The translations under genes were made by a program, and so were the position numbers. A DNA stretch of 64,000 bases from Deltaproteobacteria bacterium (GTDB lineage Bacteria; Desulfobacterota; Desulfuromonadia; Geobacterales; JAJYBI01), in contig JAJYBI010000009.1 in NCBI GenBank assembly GCA_021779095.1, forward strand, positions 1-64,000, written 5' to 3'. This document shows positions 51,860-61,867 of this stretch, one piece after another; the stretch's first letter is position 1, and each line of letters opens with the position of its first letter. The notes beneath the pieces are model-generated. The model was given only the letters and a program-made list of their open reading frames with translations. It searched no databases and was not told where the DNA came from.

Positions 51860-52621
51860 CTACTTGTTGTGACAGGCGAAGCAGAGCTGACTGCCATTAT
51901 TGGTCACCCGCAGGAACGGACGCAGGGACGGGTCACCGCCGATGGAGTTCCCATGCGAGTCGTTACCGTAGGCGACATGGGGGTCGTGGCAGCTGGAACA
52001 TTCAATCATGTCGCCGTTCGGCCCGGAGAACCTGATCCCCTTCAGCTTGGCAGTGTTGATATCGTTCAGCTTGGTGGGGGTCTCCGCCTGGGCGGCAGCG
52101 TAAGAAAACGAGATCGGGTGATCGTTGGTAAGATCTTTCCCGATGGTGGTCGGCAGGCCGCTGATCATCGGCACGAGGTTGGAGCCGGCGATGGTCAAGC
52201 TGCCGGCGGGGGTACCCGTACCGGTCGGCATGTTGTGCACGACGTTCAACGCGGATACGCCATCATGGCAGCTGAGGCACATGAGCGATTCGCCGCCAGG
52301 AGCATTGACGGCGCGGGCGACGCTGGTCAGACTGGCAGACGTATACATGTTGAACGTGCTCGTCGGCGTTGCGCGGTTCCACAACGGCTGACCGATGGCA
52401 GCATTGTGAGGGGTATGACAGAACACGCACACCTGCGTTTCTCCCCCGGAAGATACCGATCCCGCATAGTACGCCCGCGCCGCAGGCCCCTTATAGAATG
52501 GCGTGCCTGGTGCCGAAAGGTTGTGAAGGGTGCTTGACACATTACCCGACGCACCATACGCCAGAGATGCAGCGACCATCAGGAGCAATCCAATGACAGA
52601 GGTTATTATCGTCTTTCTCAT
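51860..52621 (-). CDS. tetrahaem c-type cytochrome, secreted
   Basis: A 253-residue protein with signal peptide MRKTIITSVIGLLLMVAASL and AAGGAA before the ATG. Four CxxCH motifs: CVFCHTPHN, CLSCHDGVS, CSSCHDPHVAYG and a C-terminal CFACHNK. The CxxCHTPH/CxxCHDPH form is the doubled-CXXCH type seen in small electron-transfer cytochromes next to larger ones. Between haems 2 and 3 lies a ~80-residue spacer with a DHPISFSYA segment, a possible distal His ligand. It may hand electrons to the giant cytochromes encoded downstream. Gap to the next gene 44 bp. Confidence 0.9.
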   Translation of the reverse strand: MRKTIITSVIGLLLMVAASLAYGASGNVSSTLHNLSAPGTPFYKGPAARAYYAGSVSSGGETQVCVFCHTPHNAAIGQPLWNRATPTSTFNMYTSASLTSVARAVNAPGGESLMCLSCHDGVSALNVVHNMPTGTGTPAGSLTIAGSNLVPMISGLPTTIGKDLTNDHPISFSYAAAQAETPTKLNDINTAKLKGIRFSGPNGDMIECSSCHDPHVAYGNDSHGNSIGGDPSLRPFLRVTNNGSQLCFACHNK

Positions 52622-52668
52622 TTTCGTTCCTTTTCCAAGAGGAGATAAAGTATCACACTATGATTCGA

Positions 52669-55572
52669 TTACCAAGCCGACGGGTTCATCGCTTTCTGCA
52701 GCAGCAGCCCACAGTCGACCGCCGTGATAGAGCCATCGGGATTCGGCTTCCCGGCGACAAGCGGCCCCACATCGCCGTGCGTCAACAGGTACACCGTAGT
52801 CGGACGGAGATTGACGGAGGCGGAGAGACAGATCTGAACGTCGGTCGTGTCGACGCGGATATCGCCGTTCAGGTCGCCGTCAGGCTTGCCGGCGTTGAGG
52901 AACCTGCTGCTCGTGTTGCCTGCCGCGTCCGTCGCAACAACCTGTATGGTGCTGTAATCGATGCCGGAACCGGTAATCACGAAGGTATAACCGGAGGCAG
53001 TCCGGGTGAGCGTCGAGCCGGTCACGCCGGTGCCGGAAATGGTCAGCGTGGCACCCGCCTCCACATCGCCGGTGATCGTGCTGAGCGAGCCGGTAGTCTG
53101 GGGGTTGAGCGTCAGGTACGGACCGGTCACATCGTAGATCACGTTGCGCGTGACGGAGGTGGTATTCCCCGAGACGTCGGTTACAGTCACCACGACGACA
53201 TACCTCTTTTCCGTGGACATGGGGAACGCGAAGCTCCAGCTGGTGGTACCGGTCACCGTCACCGGCGCGCCGTCGACGGTGGCGGTGACCGTCACGGCCT
53301 CACCATCCGCATCGCCGGCCGTACCGGAAACGGTAATGCTCGCATTTTTCGTGGAGATGTCGGCGGCCGGCGAGGTAACGGCAAGCGTCGGCGCGCCGGT
53401 ATCCAGCGTGACGTGACGCGGCACCGTTACCGTCGGGTTGCCCGCCAGGTCGGTGGCGGTAACGGTAATGAGATTCGTACCGGCGTTAAGCGGTACCGTG
53501 GTGGACCACTTGCCCGCCTGATTCTGCGGCGGGTTGGGATTGGCTATGACCGGTACCGGCGTGCCGTTCACCTGCACGGTGGTCGTCACGTCGTCGATAT
53601 ACCCCGATACGGTCACGGTCGGCGTATTTACCGACGAATTGTCCGTCGGAGAAACCACCGTCAGCACAGGGCCGGTGTTGTCGTAGGTAACCGTAGTGGT
53701 ATGTGCCTTCCCGGGGTTTCCGGCCCCGTCGGTGGCAGTGACATCGATCGTGTTCACCCCTACGTTGAGCACCTCCGGAAGCGTGAACGAGGTATCTGCC
53801 TGCACGGGCACCACCACGGCAGTACCGCCGTTCAGCGACACCGCCACCGTGGCGGGGGTATGCACGTCGGTCACCCGGCCGAGCACCGTAATGGTCCCGA
53901 CGTTGGTATAGGAATGATCCACCGGCGTCAGGATCTCGATGTCCGGCGGCGTCACGTCCGTCACGATGCTCCGCGTGACCGTCGCGTCGAGGTTGGTCGG
54001 GACGGCGGGAAGCGGCTGATTGAGGCTGCAGGTCACCGTCAGATTGTTGTTCATGTCGCCGGCAAGCGGCGCCGCATAGCTCCAGGAGGTACCGGCGACC
54101 GTCGCACTGGCGGTGACGCCGGTAGCCTGGTTGTAGATCGTCACCGACGCACCGCTGCTCGTCGTACCGGTCAGCGTTGTGGACGTCGTGTTCATGAGCG
54201 GATTCGTGGCCGCCATGGTACAGGCGGGCGCCGGTCCAAGGGTCACCTCCTGGAACGAGGCGGTCTTGGGACCGATCTGGGTCTGCGTCGACGGATCGAC
54301 GCCGAGCACGGAGATGCCGTAGGTGCCGACGGCGGAGCTCGGCACGCCATACGACCACCTGTTACCGCTGATATTCGTCACCTGCACCGGGGCGCCGGCC
54401 ACACCATTGAAGGTAACGGTGACGGTGATGGTCATCCCCGGCAGGGCGGTACCGGAAATGGTCGTAGGATTGCTGCCGGAGTAGGGGGGGACCGGATCGA
54501 GCGTCAGGTAGGGGCCCCCCGCCGATACACCACCGTCGATGCCGTACACCGTAACGTTGTTGGGAAGGCCGTTGGAAACCAGCAGCAGGTTGTTGGTCGC
54601 GTCGAAGTAGACATCATTCGGCGACTGAAGGTCACCGTTGGAAGGGTTCAGGGCGTACTGACCGATATACCCGAGCTGGGTCCCGGCACCGGCCGGATCG
54701 ATCACGCTCACCTGGCTCTGCGGCGGATCGAGCACGTAGAGCCGCGTCCCGGAAGCGGAATGCTCGATGGCGAGACCGCGCGGCAACACGAACTGCATGG
54801 CCCCGCCCCCCTGCGAACCGATGGTCTTGGCAAACGTGTAGCTGGGCACGTTCCAGAAATTGAGACGCCCGTTCATCGTATCGGCGACGATGATCTGCTT
54901 GGCGGCGCTGTCATACACGATGCCGCTCGGCTCGATGGCGCTGCCGTCGGCCGCACCGCCGGAGGCGCCGAAGCTGTTGGAGGGGTATCCCGGAACGGCA
55001 ACGCCGGTAGTTATCGGATCGCCGTTATAGTTGTACACCTTCACGCACCCCTGCGTATGGGACGTCATCACCCCCCAGGTCGCGTAATAACCGGAATCCA
55101 CCACATAGATATAGCCGGCATCGTCGAGCGCAATGCCGCCCGTCTTGAAGAAACTCCCTTCCGGCGTGCCCGGCGTGCCGAGCTGCTTCACGATGGCCCC
55201 CGTCGTCGGGTTCACGATCGCCGCATAGGTTCCGAAACCGACCACCAGGTTCCCGTCCGCCCGGGCCGCCATCCCGCCGATCGCCGAGTCATACGGAAGG
55301 GTATTCACATACTGGCCGGTCTCCTTGAGCACCGCGATACCGCCACCCCCCAACCCGTTGTCGTGGACGTAGACCTGGCCGTTGGCATCCATGGTGAGCC
55401 GATCGGTGCTCGGCGAGCGCGGCGGGACCGCATTCGCGTCGTTCCAGTCGATCGGCTTCTGTACGGTTACCACCGGCATCGTCGACGCCAGCGAAACACC
55501 CGCCTGCGAAATGACCGCACCAACCAGCGAGATGGCCAGAACCGTGATGAATTTCTTTATACTGGGTACCAT
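52669..55572 (-). CDS. secreted NHL-propeller/Ig-like repeat protein with dockerin-like C-terminus
   Basis: A 967-residue exported protein; the start at 55572 follows GGAGG and precedes a signal peptide (KKFITVLAISLVGAVISQAG). Residues ~30-350 are an NHL-type beta-propeller (GGIALDDAGYIYVVDSGYYA; PRGLAIEHSASGTRLYVLD). Residues ~360-860 hold about six Ig-like/Big-type beta-sandwich repeats with DxTPP and VTATDxAGNP motifs. The C-terminal ~70 residues contain two Ca-binding dockerin-like loops (GDLNGDIRVDTTDVQICLSA; NPDGSITAVDCGLLLQ). It has no haem motif. First gene of the cytochrome operon, so a structural scaffold or adhesive for the cytochromes is plausible. Confidence 0.82.
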   Translation of the reverse strand: MVPSIKKFITVLAISLVGAVISQAGVSLASTMPVVTVQKPIDWNDANAVPPRSPSTDRLTMDANGQVYVHDNGLGGGGIAVLKETGQYVNTLPYDSAIGGMAARADGNLVVGFGTYAAIVNPTTGAIVKQLGTPGTPEGSFFKTGGIALDDAGYIYVVDSGYYATWGVMTSHTQGCVKVYNYNGDPITTGVAVPGYPSNSFGASGGAADGSAIEPSGIVYDSAAKQIIVADTMNGRLNFWNVPSYTFAKTIGSQGGGAMQFVLPRGLAIEHSASGTRLYVLDPPQSQVSVIDPAGAGTQLGYIGQYALNPSNGDLQSPNDVYFDATNNLLLVSNGLPNNVTVYGIDGGVSAGGPYLTLDPVPPYSGSNPTTISGTALPGMTITVTVTFNGVAGAPVQVTNISGNRWSYGVPSSAVGTYGISVLGVDPSTQTQIGPKTASFQEVTLGPAPACTMAATNPLMNTTSTTLTGTTSSGASVTIYNQATGVTASATVAGTSWSYAAPLAGDMNNNLTVTCSLNQPLPAVPTNLDATVTRSIVTDVTPPDIEILTPVDHSYTNVGTITVLGRVTDVHTPATVAVSLNGGTAVVVPVQADTSFTLPEVLNVGVNTIDVTATDGAGNPGKAHTTTVTYDNTGPVLTVVSPTDNSSVNTPTVTVSGYIDDVTTTVQVNGTPVPVIANPNPPQNQAGKWSTTVPLNAGTNLITVTATDLAGNPTVTVPRHVTLDTGAPTLAVTSPAADISTKNASITVSGTAGDADGEAVTVTATVDGAPVTVTGTTSWSFAFPMSTEKRYVVVVTVTDVSGNTTSVTRNVIYDVTGPYLTLNPQTTGSLSTITGDVEAGATLTISGTGVTGSTLTRTASGYTFVITGSGIDYSTIQVVATDAAGNTSSRFLNAGKPDGDLNGDIRVDTTDVQICLSASVNLRPTTVYLLTHGDVGPLVAGKPNPDGSITAVDCGLLLQKAMNPSAW

Positions 55573-55655
55573 GTGAACGCCTCCGGAATAATGGAGATTA
55601 CAGTAGTTACGAGATAGTGCCGTCGGTCTCGTTGTGATGCAACGCACACGATTTT

Positions 55656-55671
55656 TGCAACATCAGTGCCC
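55656..55671 (-). promoter_or_regulatory. sigma-54 promoter of the cytochrome operon
   Basis: On the minus strand GGGCAC-TGATG-TTGCA matches the sigma-54 consensus TGGCAC-N5-TTGC(A/T), with the required GG-N10-GC spacing; only the first T is changed. Transcription would start near 55645, ~73 nt before the ATG at 55572. Just upstream are a GTGCA...TGCAC inverted repeat (55678-55706) and a TTGCGCAA palindrome (55693-55700), possible activator sites though close to the core. The sigma-54-dependent regulator is encoded next door. Confidence 0.65.
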
Positions 55672-55805
55672 AACCGCGTGCAAATATCGATCTTGCGCAA
55701 ATGCACCTGGCCCCATGCAATGCTTTCATCGCAGAAACAGATACATCGCAGGTCGTTCGCTTGCCGGGAATAATGTGCGGGGAATGTCGAAAATGATGCT
55801 GAGGT

Positions 55806-55829
55806 GCCGGAGCCCGGACGGGCCCCGGC
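55806..55829 (-). terminator. possible terminator after the response-regulator gene
   Basis: A GC-rich hairpin (GCCGGAGCCCG/CGGGCCCCGGC, one mismatch) begins 15 bp past the regulator stop. There is no immediate T run, so it is a weak terminator or transcript-end structure. It separates the regulator from the sigma-54 promoter region. Confidence 0.4.
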
Positions 55830-55843
55830 GATACGGCTTACCG

Positions 55844-57216
<1,373 letters not shown>

Positions 57217-57220
<4 letters not shown>

Positions 57221-58749
57221 TGCGTGCTTCCTTTCGGTGATGTCTCGGTGGACTCGGTACGGCACGAATCGCCTAACCGGCACGGCATGGTTGCAGGGGG
57301 AAGTTCGATGGTGAAAACCGTTCCCGCCCCGTTTTCGCTTGCGACAGCCAGCTTCCCGTTATGCTGCTCCACCAGCTTGTGACAGATCGCCAGACCGAGT
57401 CCGGTCCCCTGCGCCTTCGTGGTAAAGAACGGGGTAAATATCTTTTCGAGGATCTGGGGCGGAATGCCCGGGCCGGTATCGGCGATGGCGATACTGACCA
57501 CCTGATGGTTCGGCCGCGCCACGAGCGACGTCGTGATGGTAAGGAGACCACCGTCCTGCATCGCCTGCACCGCGTTCAGGATCAGATTGAGGAATACCTG
57601 CTGGATCTGCTTCGGGTCCACACAGACGGCCGGAAGATCGTGCTGCAGATTGAGGACCTTTTCGATGTTCTTGCCACCGCGGTGCTGGGCGGCGAACAGC
57701 ATGGTCTTCTCCAGTATCCTGTTCACATCGGCACTCACCGGCTCCGGCGGTGCCGGCTTGCCGAAGAAGAGCAGGTCGTTGACGGTCTTGTCGAGGCGGC
57801 TCACCTGTTCGAGCACCTCTGCGGCGATCCCGTTCAGATCGTCTTCCGGAGGAAACGCATCCCTGATGATGGTGATGGCGGCGGCGATGCCGGTGAGCGG
57901 GTTCTTGATCTCGTGGGCGATCCCCGCCGCCATCTCGCCGATGGAGGCGAGCCGGTCGGCACGCTCCATCTGCTGGAAATGGTACGCCTCCAGCTCCCGT
58001 TTCGCCTGGTCCAGCTTGTCCACCATGGAGTCGAAGCTGACGATCAGCTGACCGACCTCATCCTTGGAGTCCGCCTTCATCCGCACCGACAGGTCCCCCT
58101 GCTCCACCCGGGACATGTTCTCCACGATCCGGTTCAGCGGTTTCTTCACGAACTTCAGCATGACGAGCGATATCCCCACGGAGAGGAAACCGACGATGGC
58201 GATCGTTGAAAAGAAGAACAGCTGTGTCGCCTCCATCATCCGCTTCTTGGTTTCCGCCAGGGAGTAGCTCACGCTGAGAATGCCGATGATGTGACTGTTG
58301 TAGCCGTGGCAGATATGGCAGGCCTCGTCGTTGTAGATCGGCTTCTGCATCATGAAGACTTCACCCTCGCCCGGCACGTTCGCCACGCCGGACTCGCGGT
58401 CGTTGATGAAGAGCTGATAGTCCGTGTCGTCGACCGGCTTGCCGACCTCCTGGGGGCGGGACGACTTGAGGACGATCCCCTGGGGATGGAAGATGCGGAC
58501 GCCGGTCAGCTTGTGGCTCTGACCGACCATCTCCAGGATGATCTGCACATCCTGGGTGTTTCCGATCCGCATGGAGTTGAAGATGCTGCGCTCGATGGTA
58601 CCGAGAAGCAGTTCGGTGTTGTCGCGGGCCGACTTGATGATCTGGGACTGCTCCCGCTTGAGGTAGATGTATGAGCAGGCGGTGACGCCAACCGTCACCA
58701 GCGTGATGCAGAAGACAATGACCCTGGTTGTAAGGCTCTTGAAGATCAA
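57217..58749 (-). CDS. sensor histidine kinase with a periplasmic c-haem motif
   Basis: A 510-residue membrane kinase. One helix at ~10-30, a periplasmic sensor region ~31-175, a second helix ~178-199, a HAMP ~200-250, the dimerisation/phosphoacceptor helix with His279 ([12 protein letters not shown]) and an ATPase domain with [17 protein letters not shown] and GTGLGLAI. The periplasmic part contains ACHICHGY (CxxCH, residues 144-148), which would be covalently haem-loaded after export, so the kinase likely senses redox state or a gas through c-haem. It is the cognate kinase of the NtrC-type regulator, by gene coupling. C-haem sensor kinases are known from Geobacter. Confidence 0.92.
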
Positions 58750-58821
58750 GCCGTCTCCGTCCTGGGGATGATCCGGTGCAGCTCCTGCCGCACCCGCAAT
58801 TGATACCCTACTAAGGGGGCA

Positions 58822-59409
58822 TTACTGACCCGACGTGTTCGCGTTACCGAGCGGCGCACCGGGATCTCCGGGGTTGCCGTTGGGAACGGGATTCACACCG
58901 GGTCCCGTAACCGTCGTCGTGACCGATCCGGCCAGTCCCGCCGGCCGGTAGATGAACTGCCAGTCGCTGTACTTCTGCTTCCCCTTGAACTCCTTGTAGA
59001 TCTCCGGGAAGTTGTCCTGCTTGATCGGCACCGCCTTGCTCGTACTGGCCACACCGACGATGCCGCGGACCGGGTCCGGCGGCAGCACGGCGAAATCCTT
59101 GCCGGTGATCGGGTCCTTGTACAGCCGCCGCAGGTACCGGATCGTTTCGGCGGAACGCGGGTCCTTCAGGAGGTCCTTGAGGGAGGAGAGCCGCATGGCG
59201 GGCGGCTGCCCCGGCAACGGGTTGTTCCACCGCTCGATGGCGTTCCGGTACTGCGTGCCGCGGAACAGGAGCTCTTCCTCCCGCTCCCGCTGCATGGCCG
59301 TGGACATGACCTGGGCGGAGACGCTCATCATGATCCCCATGATCACGATGATCACCAGCACCAGGATATAGGTGAACCCCGCCGAGCTGCGCAGCACGGA
59401 TTGTTTCAT
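58822..59409 (-). CDS. type II secretion/pilin-like pseudopilin
   Basis: A 195-residue protein starting MKQSVLRSSAGFTYILVLVI, overlapping the transketolase stop by 4 bp (ATGA). The short basic leader, Gly-Phe cleavage site (AGF-TYIL) and one N-terminal hydrophobic helix define a prepilin-peptidase substrate. The residue-5 Glu of classical pseudopilins is missing, as in some minor GspH/OxpG-like proteins. The mature body (QREREEELLFRGTQYRNAIE; GKQKYSDWQFIYRPAG) matches pseudopilins in Geobacter, and the Pro/Gly/Asn-rich end is flexible. No other secretion gene is adjacent. Confidence 0.78.
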   Translation of the reverse strand: MKQSVLRSSAGFTYILVLVIIVIMGIMMSVSAQVMSTAMQREREEELLFRGTQYRNAIERWNNPLPGQPPAMRLSSLKDLLKDPRSAETIRYLRRLYKDPITGKDFAVLPPDPVRGIVGVASTSKAVPIKQDNFPEIYKEFKGKQKYSDWQFIYRPAGLAGSVTTTVTGPGVNPVPNGNPGDPGAPLGNANTSGQ

Positions 59410-60347
59410 CCCTTCGCCTTGAGGACCTCCCGGGCGGTTGCCGCAAGGTTCTCCGCCGTGAGGCCGAAGTATTTCAGAAGCTCCTCCGCCTTGCCGGAGG
59501 TGCCGAACCGGTCGTTGATCCCGACCCGCTTCACCGGCACCGGGCACTTCTCCGACAGGAGCTCGGCCACCGCGCCGCCGAGGCCGCCGACGATGGAATG
59601 CTCCTCGGCGGTGACGATGGCGCCGGTCTCCCGCGCCGCGGCCACGAGGATCTCCTCGTCCAGCGGCTTGACGGTGCCGATATGCACCACCCGGGCGGAG
59701 ACCCCCTCCGCGGCCAGTTGCTCGGCGGCGGCGAGCGCCACCGCGGTCATGAGGCCGGTGGTGACGAAGGTCAGGTCGGAGCCGGGACGCAGCATGCTCC
59801 CCTTGCCGATCTCGAAGGCATAATCCGCGGGGAAGACGGTGGGGACCTTGTTCCGCCCCAGCCGGATGTAGAACGGCCCCTTGGTGGCGGCGGCGGCGCG
59901 GATCGCGGCACGCGTCTCCACCCCGTCGGCCGGCACGATGACCGTCATGTTGGGGACGGCGCGCATGATCGCCACATCCTCCACCGACTGGTGCGAGCCG
60001 CCGTCCTCGCCCACCGTCACGCCGCCGTGGGTCGCCACGACCTTCACGTTCGCCTTCGGGTAGGCCACCGACTGGCGCACCTGCTCCCAGGCCCGCCCCA
60101 CGGCGAAGATGGCGAAGGTGGAAAGAAACGGGACCTTTCCCGCCGCGGCCAGCCCGGCCGCCGTCCCCACCATGTTCGCCTCGGCGATCCCCATGTTGAA
60201 GAACCGCCCGGGGAACTTCTTCGCGAACAGCGAGGTCTTGGTGGAGCCGGACAGGTCGGCGTCCAGCACGACGACGTCGCCGTTCTCCGCACCCAGTTCC
60301 GCAAGCGTCTCGCCGTATGCATCCCGTGTTGCAATCATGCCGCTCAT
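59406..60347 (-). CDS. transketolase, C-terminal (pyrimidine-binding) subunit
   Basis: A 313-residue protein. The second ATG (60347, MSGMIATRDAYGETLAELGA) is preferred because the ribosome site AAAGGA touches the first ATG at 60356 with no spacing. It contains the thiamine-diphosphate pyrimidine-domain and transketolase C-terminal elements (FFNMGIAEANMVGTAAGLAA, THGGVTVGEDGGSHQSVEDV, GTVKPLDEEIL). It forms the active enzyme with the neighbouring N-terminal subunit, in the non-oxidative pentose phosphate route. Split transketolases are common in anaerobes. Confidence 0.92.
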   Translation of the reverse strand: MSGMIATRDAYGETLAELGAENGDVVVLDADLSGSTKTSLFAKKFPGRFFNMGIAEANMVGTAAGLAAAGKVPFLSTFAIFAVGRAWEQVRQSVAYPKANVKVVATHGGVTVGEDGGSHQSVEDVAIMRAVPNMTVIVPADGVETRAAIRAAAATKGPFYIRLGRNKVPTVFPADYAFEIGKGSMLRPGSDLTFVTTGLMTAVALAAAEQLAAEGVSARVVHIGTVKPLDEEILVAAARETGAIVTAEEHSIVGGLGGAVAELLSEKCPVPVKRVGINDRFGTSGKAEELLKYFGLTAENLAATAREVLKAKG

Positions 60348-60397
60348 ATCTATCATTCCTTTCAGAAACTATTCCGTAGTAGATGAAACCGTCCGCA

Positions 60398-61237
60398 TCA
60401 TTCCGACGCGAACCCCTCGAAGCAGCCGAGACATGCCAGCGCCCGCGGCAGCTCCTCGTCGCTGGGGGGCACGCCGTGGTAGGACGCCTTGTTCTCGAAG
60501 AACGAGACCCCCTTCCCCTTCACGGTGCGGGCGACGATGACCGTCGGCGTCCCCTTCGCGGCGGCCGCCGCGTCCAGCGCCCCCACGATGGCGCCGAGGT
60601 CGTGGCCGTCGATCTCCAGCACGTTCCAGCCGAAGGCGCGGAACTTGTCGGGGATGGACTCGACGTTCATCACCTTCCCCACCTCGCCGTCGATCTGCAG
60701 GCCGTTGGCGTCCACCAGGGCGCACAGGTTGTCGAGCCGGTAGTGGGCCGCCGCCATGGCCGCTTCCCACACCTGCCCCTCCTGCAGCTCGCCGTCACCC
60801 ATGATGGCGTAGACCCGGCTTTCCCGTCCGTCGAGGCGTAAGCCCAGGGCGATGCCGTTGGCCATGGAGAGCCCCTGCCCCAGCGAACCGGTACAGACCT
60901 CCACCCCGGGGGTGGACTTGCTGTCCGGATGTCCCTGCAGGTGGCTGCCGAGCCGGCGCAGCATCATCAGGTCTTCCTTGGGGAAATAGCCGGCCTCCGC
61001 CAGCGCCACGTACTGGGCCGGCGCCGCGTGTCCCTTGCAGAGCACGAAACGGTCGCGGTCGGGCCAGGCGGGGTCCTCCGGGCGGTGATTCATGGTATGG
61101 AAATAGAGGGCGGCAATCATGTCGATGGCCGACAGGGACCCTCCCGTATGTCCGGACTGGGACTTGTGCAGCATCCTGACGATATCGATACGCAGGTTCC
61201 TGGCCTTCTCTTCCAGGACGGCAATTCGCTCTTTCAC
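60398..61237 (-). CDS. transketolase, N-terminal (ThDP-binding) subunit
   Basis: A 279-residue protein, MKERIAVLEEKARNLRIDIV..., with the ThDP pyrophosphate-binding region GDGELQEGQVWEAAM (GDG...N pattern) and conserved substrate and cofactor His residues (SQSGHTGG, KGHAAPA, LQGHPDSKSTPG). It partners with the C-terminal subunit, 50 bp downstream, to make a full transketolase for sugar-phosphate interconversion. Its length is normal for the split form. Confidence 0.92.
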   Translation of the reverse strand: MKERIAVLEEKARNLRIDIVRMLHKSQSGHTGGSLSAIDMIAALYFHTMNHRPEDPAWPDRDRFVLCKGHAAPAQYVALAEAGYFPKEDLMMLRRLGSHLQGHPDSKSTPGVEVCTGSLGQGLSMANGIALGLRLDGRESRVYAIMGDGELQEGQVWEAAMAAAHYRLDNLCALVDANGLQIDGEVGKVMNVESIPDKFRAFGWNVLEIDGHDLGAIVGALDAAAAAKGTPTVIVARTVKGKGVSFFENKASYHGVPPSDEELPRALACLGCFEGFASE

Positions 61238-61287
61238 CGGTGCTCTTCCTTTCGGTTAATGGTGGTTACGGGAGGTGATCCCATCGA

Positions 61288-61764
61288 TCAGTCGTCTCCG
61301 GCAACGAGGTAGTTGAGGATGATCTCGTCCAGGCTCTTTGCCGGTTTGGCCTCCGCGGGGGGGGTGGCGGACACGGGGGGTGGAACGGGCGGCGCGGCGG
61401 TGACGTGCTCAGGAGCCGCGGGAGCGGACGGCGCAGGGACGGCGGCGGGTTCCGGCTCCTCAGGCTGCACGGCCTCTTCCGGCCGGGGGGCGGAAGCGTC
61501 AGCGGGGAATGCCCGGTCGTCGAACGCTCCGTTCTTGAGCCGGCGCAGGACATCCTTGTGCTGCTCCTTCATCAGCTCCTCGACCACCTGCTCCAGGTTC
61601 TCGATCTTGAGGATGTCCGCGTAGCTGGTCTTCCTGGAGGTGATGATGGTCCCGCCGCGGTACAGGAGGGTGATGATATGCGGGTTGTTGACGCCGCTGT
61701 CCTCCGTCTGGACGTGGAATATCTCGCCGCGGTATTTGATGTTGTGATTGAACCCTACGACCAT
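61288..61764 (-). CDS. small protein of unknown function with a Pro/Ala-rich linker
   Basis: A 158-residue protein. Residues 1-80 look like a folded, beta-rich domain (MVVGFNHNIKYRGEIFHVQT; NNPHIITLLYRGGTIITSRK) followed by a helix (LEQVVEELMKEQHKDVLRRL). Residues ~95-140 are a low-complexity Pro/Ala/Glu linker, and a short C-terminal helix (KSLDEIILNYLVAGDD) ends it. I do not recognise a family with certainty. The layout suggests an adaptor tethering two partners. It lies 50 bp upstream of the transketolase genes, on the same strand. Confidence 0.6.
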   Translation of the reverse strand: MVVGFNHNIKYRGEIFHVQTEDSGVNNPHIITLLYRGGTIITSRKTSYADILKIENLEQVVEELMKEQHKDVLRRLKNGAFDDRAFPADASAPRPEEAVQPEEPEPAAVPAPSAPAAPEHVTAAPPVPPPVSATPPAEAKPAKSLDEIILNYLVAGDD

Positions 61765-61867
61765 GCCGCATTCCTGTCCGCCAAATGGCGTAATTGACTC
61801 AAGCTACCATAGAAAACAGGCCGTTGCAACAGATTATATCCCCGGCATTTCAATACGTTATGACCGG

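Noticed and set aside
52660..55617. A 985-codon open frame opposite the NHL/Ig-like gene
   Set aside because: Arg/His/Gly-rich translation without domains; the minus-strand frame has a signal peptide and clear repeats.
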